Source: Gammaproteobacteria bacterium
GTDB lineage: Bacteria; Pseudomonadota; Gammaproteobacteria; VBWC01
Direction: 5' to 3'
Length of the DNA: 64,000 nt
Assembly: GCA_006218035.1 (NCBI GenBank)
Contig: VBWC01000006.1
Coordinates: 21,389 to 85,388, forward strand
Shown here one piece after another: positions 34,244-42,418 of the stretch (within the stretch, counting starts at the first letter, position 1; every line of letters begins with the position of its first letter). The notes under the pieces were generated by a model that worked only from the letters and a program-made list of their open reading frames with translations, had not been told where the DNA came from and made no database searches. The position numbers and the translations under genes were made by a program.

Positions 34244-35662
34244 ATGTCAGTTGCAGCGACAATTGTAAAGATGCTTGATAGCAGTCGGGTCACCTATGAC
34301 GTGCTCGAACTGAAGCCGTTCACGTCTCCTCGCGAAGCAGCGGTTGCCGCCGGCATCGCGCCGGCATCGCTGATGAAGGCCGTTGTGGTTCATGATGGCG
34401 CGGGATTCGTCATGGCATCCATGCCGGCGAACCACGAACTCGATCTTCAGGTCTTCGGCGAACTGATCAACCGTCCGGTGGAGCACGCCTCCGAGCTGAC
34501 TCTCCAGAAGAGCTTCCATGATTGCAGCCCGAAGTATCTGCCGCCGCTCGGCATCGCCTATGGCATCGCGACCGTGGTTCACAATGGCTTCTCAACACTC
34601 GACACCGTGTATTTCCTCGGTGGTGACCGGCGTACGGTCGTACGTATCGATCGACGAAACTTCCAACGACTTTTCAAGAAACAGAGTGGCGTGATATTCG
34701 CGGACCGGTATTCGCGGCCGGTATCAGTCAAGTTGGCGGTGTCAGCGCCGGGAGCGCGCACGCCGGCGACGCCGTCCATCAGCGACGCGCGACTCGGATC
34801 GTCGCGACTGAATATCAAGGAGCGCATCCGTAGTCTGGGTAAATTGCCGGCGATGCCGGAGATGGCCCAGCGGATACTGGCGCTGCGTGCCGCCAACGAA
34901 CCCGAGCTCAAGAAACTTGCCGACATTGTCGAGGTCGACCCCAGCCTGGCAGCTCAGGTGATGCGCTACGCGCGTTCGCCGTTTTTCGGTTATCGCGGCG
35001 CCGTCGATTCGGTGCGGGTGGCAATGTCACGTGTGCTCGGCTACGACATGGTGATGAATCTGGCGCTGGGCCTTGCCACAGCGCGGCCATTCCGGACGCC
35101 AAAGACCGGTCCGCTGGGTCTCGACGCGTTCTGGCGCCACGCGGTGTACAGCGCGGCCCTGGCGCAAGCGTTGAGCGGCATGGTGCCGCCTGAAATCAGG
35201 CCGCCTTCCGGAATGGCGTATCTGGCGGGGCTGTCACACAATTTCGGACATCTCCTGGTCGGGCATCTGTTCAAGGAAGAATTCGTTATGTTGAACAAAC
35301 TGGTCGAGGAGCACCCCGAACGGTCTGTTACATCCATTGAATTAGCGGCACTCGGTATCGACCATACCGAAGTGGGTAGCATGCTGATGGAATACTGGAA
35401 ACTGCCGGAAGAGATCGTTGTGGCGATCAGGGAACACCATAACGAAAACTACCACGGCCCGCACGCGGTCTACGCGCAACTTGTGCTTATCGCCGACCGG
35501 ATGCTGAAGCGTCACGATCTGGGTGACGCGTCAAGCACTCAGCTACCGGGCGGGATACTTGGATTTCTTGAACTCAGCGAATATCAGCTCGAGGCGGCTA
35601 CCAAGCGCATCATGGAAGGGCACGAAGGACTCGAGATGATGGCACAGCAACTCGCCGCCTGA
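34244..35662 (+). CDS. YbaK-like deacylase domain fused to an HDOD domain
   Basis: 472 residues in two domains. Residues 1-150 form a YbaK/ProX-like aminoacyl-tRNA deacylase fold: TYDVLELKPFTSPREAAVAA, LMKAVVVHDGAGFVMASMPA, and a lysine in the KAVVVH position that is catalytic in YbaK. Residues 190-400 form an HDOD domain: LPAMPEMAQRILALRAANEP, VEVDPSLAAQVMRYARSPFF, MAYLAGLSHNFGHLLVGHLF and AIREHHNENYHG. The HD pair is degenerate (HN), as in HDOD proteins that signal rather than hydrolyse. It starts after an AGGAAA site and stands alone. A link between mistranslation and HDOD signalling is only speculation. Confidence 0.88.
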   Translation: MSVAATIVKMLDSSRVTYDVLELKPFTSPREAAVAAGIAPASLMKAVVVHDGAGFVMASMPANHELDLQVFGELINRPVEHASELTLQKSFHDCSPKYLPPLGIAYGIATVVHNGFSTLDTVYFLGGDRRTVVRIDRRNFQRLFKKQSGVIFADRYSRPVSVKLAVSAPGARTPATPSISDARLGSSRLNIKERIRSLGKLPAMPEMAQRILALRAANEPELKKLADIVEVDPSLAAQVMRYARSPFFGYRGAVDSVRVAMSRVLGYDMVMNLALGLATARPFRTPKTGPLGLDAFWRHAVYSAALAQALSGMVPPEIRPPSGMAYLAGLSHNFGHLLVGHLFKEEFVMLNKLVEEHPERSVTSIELAALGIDHTEVGSMLMEYWKLPEEIVVAIREHHNENYHGPHAVYAQLVLIADRMLKRHDLGDASSTQLPGGILGFLELSEYQLEAATKRIMEGHEGLEMMAQQLAA

Positions 35663-35685
35663 GCATACCCCGACCGTCCGGTCGA

Positions 35686-35970
35686 TTACTCGCCGATCCA
35701 GTTTTGCAGCGCCTCGATGATTTTCTGCGCCTGATCCTTGCTGGAAATATTGAATTTCGACTTGGTCATATATTCGTTATTACGCTTCTGGTAGCGACGA
35801 ATCGTGTATTTTTCGGGGCCGAACTCGCCCTTGGTCCGGTCCAGATCCTGATACTTGAAAATCACCGTCGCCCACGCGCCCTTGGACAGAATCACCTTGT
35901 CCAGTTCCTTGACGGTCTGCACGCCGGCATCCGTATAATTTACGGTCAGATCTTCAACACTTGCGGCCAT
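35686..35970 (-). CDS. Conserved hypothetical cytoplasmic protein
   Basis: 94 residues, beta-rich then helical: VNYTDAGVQTVKELDKVILS, GAWATVIFKYQDLDRTKGEF, PEKYTIRRYQKRNNEYMTKS and SSKDQAQKIIEALQNWIGE. There is no signal or TM segment. A GGAG site lies just before the ATG, and the codon use matches neighbours. Small proteins of this shape occur in sulfur-cycling proteobacteria, but I can name no family or function. It is convergent with the YbaK-HDOD gene. Confidence 0.82.
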   Translation of the reverse strand: MAASVEDLTVNYTDAGVQTVKELDKVILSKGAWATVIFKYQDLDRTKGEFGPEKYTIRRYQKRNNEYMTKSKFNISSKDQAQKIIEALQNWIGE

Positions 35971-36102
35971 CTCGTTCTCCAGAAATAGTGGTTCATACCG
36001 GCCAGTTTAGGTTTTACCTCAGCCTGGCATAAGTCTGGCGCATCATACATGAATCCCGAACAGCCCCGTCAGTCGATGGGGAGCGATATGAGGTTCTCGC
36101 GT

Positions 36103-36571
36103 TTACAACGACGCAGCGGGGATATTCCACGTGCCCTCGAACAGCATCTCGCGCAGCGGCTTGCGCGGCCGGCGGGTCTGATCGCGAGACCGGTATACAC
36201 ATCAAAGTCGCCAGGTACCTGATAGATTTGCCTGGCTCTGTCCGGTTCGATGCCGATCATTTGGTGCACGCTCAGGCCGCGCGCGGTTGCTTCCAGCGAC
36301 AAATTTGCGGAGGCCAGGCCGAGATCATGCAGTGCGGCGCGGTTCGGTTGCCCTCGGTCAGGCACGAAAGCATGGTGGAAAATGCGCCGGCATCGTTTCG
36401 CGTAGCGAGCAGAAAGCGCCATGGTTGCTCGTTAAAAGAAGACGGCGCCCAACGAGCGGCCTCGAAAATCGCGTGCAAATCGTCGACGCTGACCGGACGG
36501 CGATCAAAAGAATAGGGGCTCCAGCGCCGCGCAATCAACTCATGCACCGGATAATCGGTTTTCGCTTGCAA
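36103..36571 (-). pseudogene. Nitroreductase-family pseudogene
   Basis: Three frames carry consecutive pieces of an FMN nitroreductase of about 200 residues. The first runs from VHELIARRWSPYSFDRRPVS through EAARWAPSSFNEQPWRFLLA to STMLSCLTEGN. The second resumes as QPNRAALHDLGLASANLSLE with VHQMIGIEPDRARQIYQVPG. The third holds the C-terminus PRKPLREMLFEGTW with a stop at 36103-36105. About 20-25 residues are missing at the first junction (near 36350) and a GYPGDP-type segment at the second (near 36176). Both junctions shift frame, so no functional enzyme is made. Confidence 0.85.
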
Positions 36572-36605
36572 GATTGGTATTCCCCCCGTTTGAATTGCGC
36601 TTTAC

Positions 36606-36635
36606 GAAAAAACAAAGGCAGCCGCAGCTGCCTTT
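36606..36635 (-). terminator. Rho-independent terminator of the nrdJ operon
   Basis: A 9-bp GC-rich stem (36614-36622 with 36627-36635) around a CGCA loop, followed on the reverse strand by TGTTTTTT. It lies 22 bases after the nrdJb stop. Confidence 0.82.
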
Positions 36636-36657
36636 GCGCGGTTTTGTCAGTAGACCT

Positions 36658-37353
36658 TCATCCGCATTTGGACTCGCCGCAATTGAGGCATGTCAGGCAG
36701 TTATCCATGATGATCATTGCCTTGGTCATGCACTTGCTGCATAGTTGTGAGCCTTCTGGAAAACCACCGCTGTTGCCGGCATTCGCTCTTCTCGCCTCGA
36801 ACTGCGCGCGCTTTTCGTCGATGAGCAGTTGCTGGCCCTCGCTCAACGCCTCGTCCTTGATCAGACCGATGACGCGCAGGTGATGCTCGATCACGTCGCC
36901 GATCTCGGCCACCAGTGACGGCATGAATTTACCACCCTTCTTGAAATAGCCGCCGCGCGGATCGAAAACCGAGCGCAGTTCCTCGACCAGGAAGGTGACG
37001 TCACCACCCTTGCGGAACACCGCCGAGACAATCCGTGTCAGCGCGACGATCCACTGAAAGTGGTCCATGTTCTTGGAGTTGATGAAAATTTCAAACGGCC
37101 GCCGCAGCTCGTGTTCGGTGCCTGGATTGAGCACCATGTCGTTGATGGTGACATACAGCGAATGTTCGGACAGCGGCGTTTTAAGCTTGTAGGTCGAGCC
37201 GAGCAGCGTATCAGGCCGCTCTACCTTCTCGTGCATTTGAATAACGTTGGATTCCGCCTTGGCCGGCGCCTCGATCTGCGCGGTTTCAGCCGGCACCGCC
37301 GCCGGTTTTATTACGCTGTATTTGGCGATCTTTTTATCGATTTTGATAGTCAT
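36658..37353 (-). CDS. nrdJb: Adenosylcobalamin-dependent ribonucleotide reductase, small chain NrdJb
   Basis: 231 residues, corresponding to the C-terminal part of class II ribonucleotide reductases and encoded separately as in Pseudomonas aeruginosa. YVTINDMVLNPGTEHELRRP, EIFINSKNMDHFQWIVALTR and RKGGDVTFLVEELRSVFDPR are conserved. The C-terminus has a cysteine cluster (CSKCMTKAMIIMDNCLTC, then CGESKCG), a zinc or redox element that re-reduces the active-site cysteines. The N-terminal 45 residues are a low-complexity linker. The ATG at 37353 was chosen by the AAGGGA site. It is 57 bp after nrdJa in the same operon. Confidence 0.93.
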   Translation of the reverse strand: MTIKIDKKIAKYSVIKPAAVPAETAQIEAPAKAESNVIQMHEKVERPDTLLGSTYKLKTPLSEHSLYVTINDMVLNPGTEHELRRPFEIFINSKNMDHFQWIVALTRIVSAVFRKGGDVTFLVEELRSVFDPRGGYFKKGGKFMPSLVAEIGDVIEHHLRVIGLIKDEALSEGQQLLIDEKRAQFEARRANAGNSGGFPEGSQLCSKCMTKAMIIMDNCLTCLNCGESKCG

Positions 37354-37410
37354 GAACACGTTCCCTTCAAGCTGCTGTCTCGTTAGACGTTAATCTGCGC
37401 ATTCTTGCCG

Positions 37411-39564
37411 CTAAAACTTGCCGTAGTAGCCTTCCTTGAGCGCATCGTAGAGATTCGCCGCCGAGTGCGTTTCACCGTCATATTCGATCTCCTCGTTACC
37501 GCGAGCCTCGACTACCGTGCCGTCCTCGAGCGTGAACTGGTAAACCGTGTTCTCCAGGTCGGCCTCCTTGACGAGCACGCCCTGGAACGCCTCCGGATTG
37601 AAGCGAAACGTCGTGCATCCCTTCAGGCCTTCTTCATAGGCATACATGTAAATGCCTTTGAAATCCTCGTAGGGATAATGGGTGGGTACATTGGCAGTCT
37701 TCGATATGGATGAATCGATCCACTTTTGCGCCGCGGCCTGTATATCGACATGCGCCTTGGGCGTGATGTCGTCGGCGGTGATGAAGTAGTCCGGCAGCAA
37801 CTCGCCGTCTTTCTCCGAGCCGGGTATCGCGTTCGGATTGATCTGGCGACGGTAGGCGAGCAGTTCGTACGAATAGACATCGACCTTTTCCTTGGTCTTG
37901 CGACCCTCGCGGATCACATTGCGGAAATAATGATGCGCGAAGCTTGGTTCGATGCCGTTACTGGCGTTGTTGGCGAGTGACAGCGATATCGTGCCGGTCG
38001 GCGCGATCGAGCTGTGATGCGTGAAGCGTGCGCCGACCTCGGCCAGCTCCGCGACCAGCTCCGGTTCGACGTCGGCGATCCGCTGCATGTAGCGACTGTA
38101 TCTCGCGTGCAGTACCTTGCCCGGGATCCGGTCGCCGACCTTCCAGCCGTCACGTTCCATCTCCGGACGTTTACGCAGCATCGCCGCTGTCACCTCGAAC
38201 TCCTTCAGCAGTATCGGCGCGGGACCTTTCTCGCGGGCCAGATCAAGCGCCGCCTTCCAGCCGGTGACGGCGAGTTCGCGTGTCACGCTGTCGGTAAATT
38301 CCAGCGACGGTGGTGAACCATACTTCATGCCGAGCATGGTCAGCGTCGAGCCGAGGCCGAGGTATCCCATCCCGTGGCGCCGCTTGCCGAGGATCTCCTC
38401 GCGCTGCCGTTCAAGCGGCAGACCGTTGATCTCGACCACATTGTCGAGCATGCGTGTGAAAGTGGCGACGACCCGGCGGTACTCGTCCCAGTCGAACCAG
38501 GCGTGTTCGGTGAACGGATCGCGCACGAACTTGGTCAGGTTCACTGAGCCGAGCAGGCACGAACCGTACTCCGGCAGCGGCTGTTCGCCGCACGGGTTGG
38601 TGGCGCGTATCGTCTCGTTGAACCAGTTGTTGTTCATCTCGTTGACCTTGTCGATCAGGATGAAACCCGGCTCGGCGTAGTCATAGGTCGACGACATGAT
38701 CACGTCCCACAGACGACGCGCGCGTATGGTTTTGTAGACCTTGCAGGCCACCAGGCCGGCTTCGTTGGACACGTAACGACCCGTGACCGGCCACTCGCGC
38801 CAGATCACCTGCTCCGGGTTGTCAACATCCAGCTGCTCTTCGGCAACTTCGTCCGCCGTGATCGGAAACACCAGTTTCCATGGCGCGTCGTTACGGACCG
38901 CCTCCATGAAATCCCGGGTCACCAGCAGCGACAGGTTGAACTGCCGCAGCCGGCCGTGTTCGCGCTTGGCCTTGATGAAGTCGAGTACGTCGGGGTGCTG
39001 CACGTCGAACGTCGCCATCTGGGCGCCGCGCCGGCCGCCGGCCGACATGATTGTGAAGCACATCTTGTCGTAGATATCCATGAACGACAGCGGACCGGAG
39101 GTATATGCGCCGGCGCCCGACACATACGCGCCTCTCGGGCGCAGCGTCGAGAACTCGTAGCCGATGCCGCAGCCGGCCTTCAGCGTCAGGCCGGCCTCTC
39201 TGACCTTGGTCAGAATGCCGTCCATCGAGTCCTCGACCGTGCCGGAGACGGTGCAGTTGATCGTCGACGTCGCCGGTTTGTGTGCCCAGGCGCCGGCATT
39301 GGAAATAATGCGCCCGGCCGGAATCGCGCCGTGGCGTAATGCCCAGAGGAATTCTTCGTACCAGAGTTCACGTTTGTCTTCGGCTTCGACATCGGCGAGC
39401 GCCCTGGCCACGCGCTTGAAGGTATCGTCCAGGGTATCGTCGATGACCGCGCCGTTTTTGCTCTTGAGACGATACTTCTTGTCCCAGATATCCAGCGAGG
39501 CTTCCTGAAATGGCGTGTCTTGTTGGCCGCTTTTCACTACCTTCAACTGCGTAGTTTTTTTCAT
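37411..39564 (-). CDS. nrdJa: Adenosylcobalamin-dependent ribonucleotide reductase, large chain NrdJa
   Basis: 717 residues with the ten-stranded reductase barrel. ISNAGAWAHKPATSTINCTV carries the N-terminal redox Cys. NEMNNNWFNETIRATNPCGEQPL carries the N-x-C-x-E active-site loop with the thiyl-radical cysteine. SSIAPTGTISLSLANNASNG is the phosphate-binding loop. It reduces ribonucleotides with coenzyme B12, independent of oxygen. It ends without the Cys-rich tail, which the downstream NrdJb supplies. The ATG at 39564 is preferred to a 39-codon extension. Upstream lie a sigma-70 promoter and two NrdR-like boxes. Confidence 0.96.
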   Translation of the reverse strand: MKKTTQLKVVKSGQQDTPFQEASLDIWDKKYRLKSKNGAVIDDTLDDTFKRVARALADVEAEDKRELWYEEFLWALRHGAIPAGRIISNAGAWAHKPATSTINCTVSGTVEDSMDGILTKVREAGLTLKAGCGIGYEFSTLRPRGAYVSGAGAYTSGPLSFMDIYDKMCFTIMSAGGRRGAQMATFDVQHPDVLDFIKAKREHGRLRQFNLSLLVTRDFMEAVRNDAPWKLVFPITADEVAEEQLDVDNPEQVIWREWPVTGRYVSNEAGLVACKVYKTIRARRLWDVIMSSTYDYAEPGFILIDKVNEMNNNWFNETIRATNPCGEQPLPEYGSCLLGSVNLTKFVRDPFTEHAWFDWDEYRRVVATFTRMLDNVVEINGLPLERQREEILGKRRHGMGYLGLGSTLTMLGMKYGSPPSLEFTDSVTRELAVTGWKAALDLAREKGPAPILLKEFEVTAAMLRKRPEMERDGWKVGDRIPGKVLHARYSRYMQRIADVEPELVAELAEVGARFTHHSSIAPTGTISLSLANNASNGIEPSFAHHYFRNVIREGRKTKEKVDVYSYELLAYRRQINPNAIPGSEKDGELLPDYFITADDITPKAHVDIQAAAQKWIDSSISKTANVPTHYPYEDFKGIYMYAYEEGLKGCTTFRFNPEAFQGVLVKEADLENTVYQFTLEDGTVVEARGNEEIEYDGETHSAANLYDALKEGYYGKF

Positions 39565-39640
39565 GATTGACTTGCCCCTTCCTTGCTTACTGCCGGTTAT
39601 TATTATTCCTGCACGATCAGGCTGACCTTCACAGGCCCGG

Positions 39641-39656
39641 ACACAATATATTGTGA
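39641..39656. promoter_or_regulatory. NrdR box 1, overlapping the nrdJ transcription start
   Basis: ACACAATATATTGTGA fits the NrdR box consensus acaCwAtATaTwGtgt. It lies immediately downstream of the predicted nrdJa -10 element, where a bound NrdR repressor would block initiation when dATP is high. Confidence 0.8.
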
Positions 39657-39665
39657 AGAACGAGC

Positions 39666-39694
39666 AGGGTATGATGATCAATCTATCCTGTCAA
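39666..39694 (-). promoter_or_regulatory. Sigma-70 promoter of nrdJa-nrdJb
   Basis: On the reverse strand a perfect TTGACA (39689-39694) and a weaker TACCCT (39666-39671) are separated by 17 bp. The start point would be near 39660, leaving a leader of about 95 nt. Confidence 0.55.
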
Positions 39695-39816
39695 ACGCTT
39701 TTACGCACGACGCCCGGTGAATATTTATTCTATATAAAACATAATATTAATTGCTGAGTTCCGTATTGACGCAGGATTATCGCCCTGTTCTCCAAGAGAA
39801 ACCTGTCGTTGGCCAT

Positions 39817-39834
39817 ACCACAACATATTGTGGT
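39817..39834. promoter_or_regulatory. NrdR box 2, 177 bp from box 1
   Basis: ACCACAACATATTGTGGT is a palindrome with one central mismatch pair that matches the NrdR box. It lies between nrdJa and the divergent hsp20 gene, about 125 bp ahead of the hsp20 ATG. The 377-bp region between the two genes otherwise holds no gene. Confidence 0.7.
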
Positions 39835-39941
39835 AGCGGATTTTCAAAAAATGTCGCCTGATCGGCGCGGATTCCTTGAAATGTCATACGCCCGCGCCCA
39901 TATACCGAGCAACTGCAACGTTATCTCAGGAGACCAGAATC

Positions 39942-40376
39942 ATGAACTATAGCCACTACCGATCACCGTTTGACGAACTGCGCCATGAGATCACCAGCGC
40001 ATTCGGTTTCAACGGCCGCCATGGCCGCCGAACCGCGGCTGCCGCAGTGTCCGGCTGGGCGCCGCCGGTGGATATCAAGGAAGAGGCGGACCGGTTTGTC
40101 ATTTATGCCGATCTGCCGGGATTCGACCCCAGGCAGATCGATATCACGTTCGATAAGGGCGTGCTGATCATTAAAGGCGAGCGCGCCGCGCCTGTCCGCG
40201 AGGAACTGGAAAAGTACTCCCATCTGGAACGCCCGAAGCAATCCTTCGAACGCCGTTTCCGGTTGCCGGATACCGCCAATCCCGACGCGATCACCGCGCG
40301 CGGTGAATACGGAGTCCTGGAGGTAGTGATCGGCAAAAAACCGGTGGACGCCGCCCGCAAGATTGCCATTAAATAA
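39942..40376 (+). CDS. Small heat-shock protein Hsp20/alpha-crystallin family
   Basis: 144 residues. The alpha-crystallin domain spans about residues 45-135: PPVDIKEEADRFVIYADLPG, IDITFDKGVLIIKGER, and the closing ARGEYGVLEVVIGKK in place of the A-x-x-x-n-GvL motif. A C-terminal IAIK carries the I-x-I anchor used in oligomer assembly. It is an ATP-independent holdase for unfolding proteins. The ATG follows CAGGAG. A strong terminator follows the gene. It is divergent from nrdJa. Confidence 0.93.
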   Translation: MNYSHYRSPFDELRHEITSAFGFNGRHGRRTAAAAVSGWAPPVDIKEEADRFVIYADLPGFDPRQIDITFDKGVLIIKGERAAPVREELEKYSHLERPKQSFERRFRLPDTANPDAITARGEYGVLEVVIGKKPVDAARKIAIK

Positions 40377-40393
40377 CCTGATCAGGCGGACAG

Positions 40394-40423
40394 CAAGGCG
40401 GCCAACCGGCCGCCTTGTTTTTT
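40394..40423 (+). terminator. Rho-independent terminator after hsp20
   Basis: AAGGCGGCC (40395-40403) pairs with GGCCGCCTT (40408-40416) around an AACC loop, followed by GTTTTTT. It starts 18 bases after the hsp20 stop. Confidence 0.9.
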
Positions 40424-40507
40424 GGTGGCCGGTGGAGGTACTCCACACACCAGTGTCCGTAGTGGTTCCGGAGTTGTTACACTACGCGGGAAAACCGGAG
40501 GTAGTAA

Positions 40508-41008
40508 GTGAAAAGCATCGAACACGCGCTGGAGAGATTAATGTTCGGCAGCCGTTGGCTGCTGGCGCCGTTTTATCTCGGTCTGGTGTTCTGTATCGTG
40601 CTGCTGCTGGTCAAGTTCTCGAAAGAAGTAGCCGCGCTGGTGCCGGTGGTGTTCACCGGCGAGGGCAGCCAGGTCATCATCGGGATTCTCTCGTTGATCG
40701 ATATCACGCTGGTAGCGAACCTGCTCATTATCATTATCTTTGCCGGTTACGAAAATTTCGTTTCGAAAATTCATACGGATAATCATGAAGACCGTCCGGA
40801 CTGGATGGGTCACGTGAATTTTTCCGATCTCAAAATGAAAGTGATCGGGTCCATCGTGGCGATATCCGCTATCGAACTGCTCAAATCATTCGTCAATGTT
40901 CATGAATTGTCGAGTGAACAACTGGCCTGGAAGGTGGGGATCCATCTGACGTTTATCGTCTCTGGTGTGATGTTTGCCTTGATGGACTGGCTGACCAGTA
41001 AAGAATAA
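40508..41008 (+). CDS. YqhA family inner-membrane protein (UPF0114)
   Basis: 166 residues with four hydrophobic segments. The conserved opening ERLMFGSRWLLAPFYLGL, the central SLIDITLVANLLIIIIFAGY and the FVSKIHTDNHEDRPDW loop are typical of UPF0114/YqhA, a membrane family of unknown function. The GTG start at 40508 follows CGGAGG closely. It stands between hsp20 and the CPA2 antiporter, all on the plus strand, but an hsp20 terminator separates it from the former. Confidence 0.92.
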   Translation: MKSIEHALERLMFGSRWLLAPFYLGLVFCIVLLLVKFSKEVAALVPVVFTGEGSQVIIGILSLIDITLVANLLIIIIFAGYENFVSKIHTDNHEDRPDWMGHVNFSDLKMKVIGSIVAISAIELLKSFVNVHELSSEQLAWKVGIHLTFIVSGVMFALMDWLTSKE

Positions 41009-41110
41009 TCCCGGGTTCCGGAGTAACGAAACCGCGCTCGTTCCGGCGCCGGAACGACAGGTATTCTTGCCGGCAATCGCCGGCGTACTGCGAGCAGGAG
41101 CGATACCGTC

Positions 41111-42328
41111 GTGGCCGTTCATGCATTCTTCCTGAACCTGTTGATCATCCTGCTGACGGCGCGCGTGTTCGCCGAACTTGCCGTGCGCATGAAGACGCCG
41201 GCGGTGATCGGCGAGTTGCTCGCAGGTGTCGTGCTCGGGCCCAGTCTGCTCGGCTGGATCACCCCCGGCGAAGTGATCAAGCTGCTTGCCGAGATAGGCA
41301 TCATCCTGTTGCTGTTTGAGGTCGGGCTGGACACCGATGTCAGGCGGCTGATGCATACCGGCACGAAGTCGTTCGTCGTCGCCGTCCTTGGCTTTGGTCT
41401 GCCGCTGGTGCTTGGCTTTTCACTCGGCTACTGGATGCTCGATTTACCGTTGCTGGTATCCCTCTTTATTGGCGGTACGCTGACCGCCACCAGCATCGGG
41501 ATAACGGTGCGGGTGCTGACCGATCTGAAGCGCCAGCACGCGCTCGAAAGCCAGGTCGTGCTCGGCGCGGCGGTGATCGACGATGTCCTGGGGGTGGTCC
41601 TGCTCGCCACGCTCTACGAATTCTCCGTCAGCGGTGGTGTCAGTATTGCCAATATCGGCAAGGTACTGACCTTTGTCGGCGCGTTTTTCGTACTCGCGCC
41701 GGCGGCCGCGAAACTGATGTCCGTGGTCATCCAGCGGTTTGACGCGACGAGCGACATCCCCGGGCTGATACCGACCACGCTGGTGTCTATGGTGCTGTTC
41801 TTTGCCTGGGCGGCCCATGCGATCGGCGCGCCGGAGTTGCTCGGCGGCTTTGCCGCAGGGCTGGCGCTGTCGCGCCGCTTTTTCCTGCCGTTCGGCATGG
41901 CGCTGCACAACGACGAGCGTTTTGCCCAGCGCGTCGAGGAACAGATGAAGCCGATTATTCATTTGTTTACACCGATCTTTTTCGTGATGGTCGGTCTGTC
42001 GCTGCATCTGCGCGACATCGACTGGGGGTCGCCGTTCATCTGGGGATTCTCGGCCACCATGTTTCTGGTGGCGATCGGTGGCAAGCTGATTGGCGCATTC
42101 GTCATCCGCGAACCGTGGCCGATCCGCGTGGCCATCGGTGTCGCGATGATTCCACGCGGTGAAGTAGGCCTCGTGTTCGCCGAGTTGGGCCGCGCCAGCG
42201 GCATATTCAATAACGAGATCTATGCCGGAATGATCATCGTCATAGCACTGACGACGCTCGTGCCGCCATTCGTGTTGAAGTGGATCTACGGCCGCTATGG
42301 CCAGCGTTTTGAGGTGATCTCGCCCTGA
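41111..42328 (+). CDS. Cation:proton antiporter, CPA2 family (membrane domain only)
   Basis: 405 residues with about twelve membrane helices of the Kef/NhaA-like CPA2 fold: FAELAVRMKTPAVIGELLAG, LGPSLLGWITPGEVIKLLAE, GIILLLFEVGLDTD, and ESQVVLGAAVIDDVLGVVLL with the two-Asp ion site in helix 5. It ends after helix 12 with no RCK/TrkA-N domain, unlike KefB and KefC (about 600 aa). It should exchange sodium or potassium for protons. The start is a GTG at 41111. It converges on sat with a hairpin between. Confidence 0.9.
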   Translation: MAVHAFFLNLLIILLTARVFAELAVRMKTPAVIGELLAGVVLGPSLLGWITPGEVIKLLAEIGIILLLFEVGLDTDVRRLMHTGTKSFVVAVLGFGLPLVLGFSLGYWMLDLPLLVSLFIGGTLTATSIGITVRVLTDLKRQHALESQVVLGAAVIDDVLGVVLLATLYEFSVSGGVSIANIGKVLTFVGAFFVLAPAAAKLMSVVIQRFDATSDIPGLIPTTLVSMVLFFAWAAHAIGAPELLGGFAAGLALSRRFFLPFGMALHNDERFAQRVEEQMKPIIHLFTPIFFVMVGLSLHLRDIDWGSPFIWGFSATMFLVAIGGKLIGAFVIREPWPIRVAIGVAMIPRGEVGLVFAELGRASGIFNNEIYAGMIIVIALTTLVPPFVLKWIYGRYGQRFEVISP

Positions 42329-42370
42329 TACCGGCGGCACGGGCGTGCGCACGGCGCCGGTGAACCCGGA

Positions 42371-42407
42371 GCAACGACAAGAACGGCCGGGCCGCTCCTG
42401 TCGTTGC
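42371..42407. terminator. Long hairpin between the CPA2 antiporter and sat
   Basis: GCAACGACA (42371-42379) pairs with TGTCGTTGC (42399-42407). The interior also has CGGCC/GGCCG pairing. There is no T-tract. Its place between convergent genes suggests bidirectional termination. Confidence 0.5.
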
Positions 42408-42418
42408 TATCGGCGGGA

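Noticed and set aside
39926..39942. CAGGAGACC resembling the B12 box of a cobalamin riboswitch
   Set aside because: It is the ribosome site of hsp20, on the strand opposite to nrdJ, and no 200-nt riboswitch structure surrounds it.
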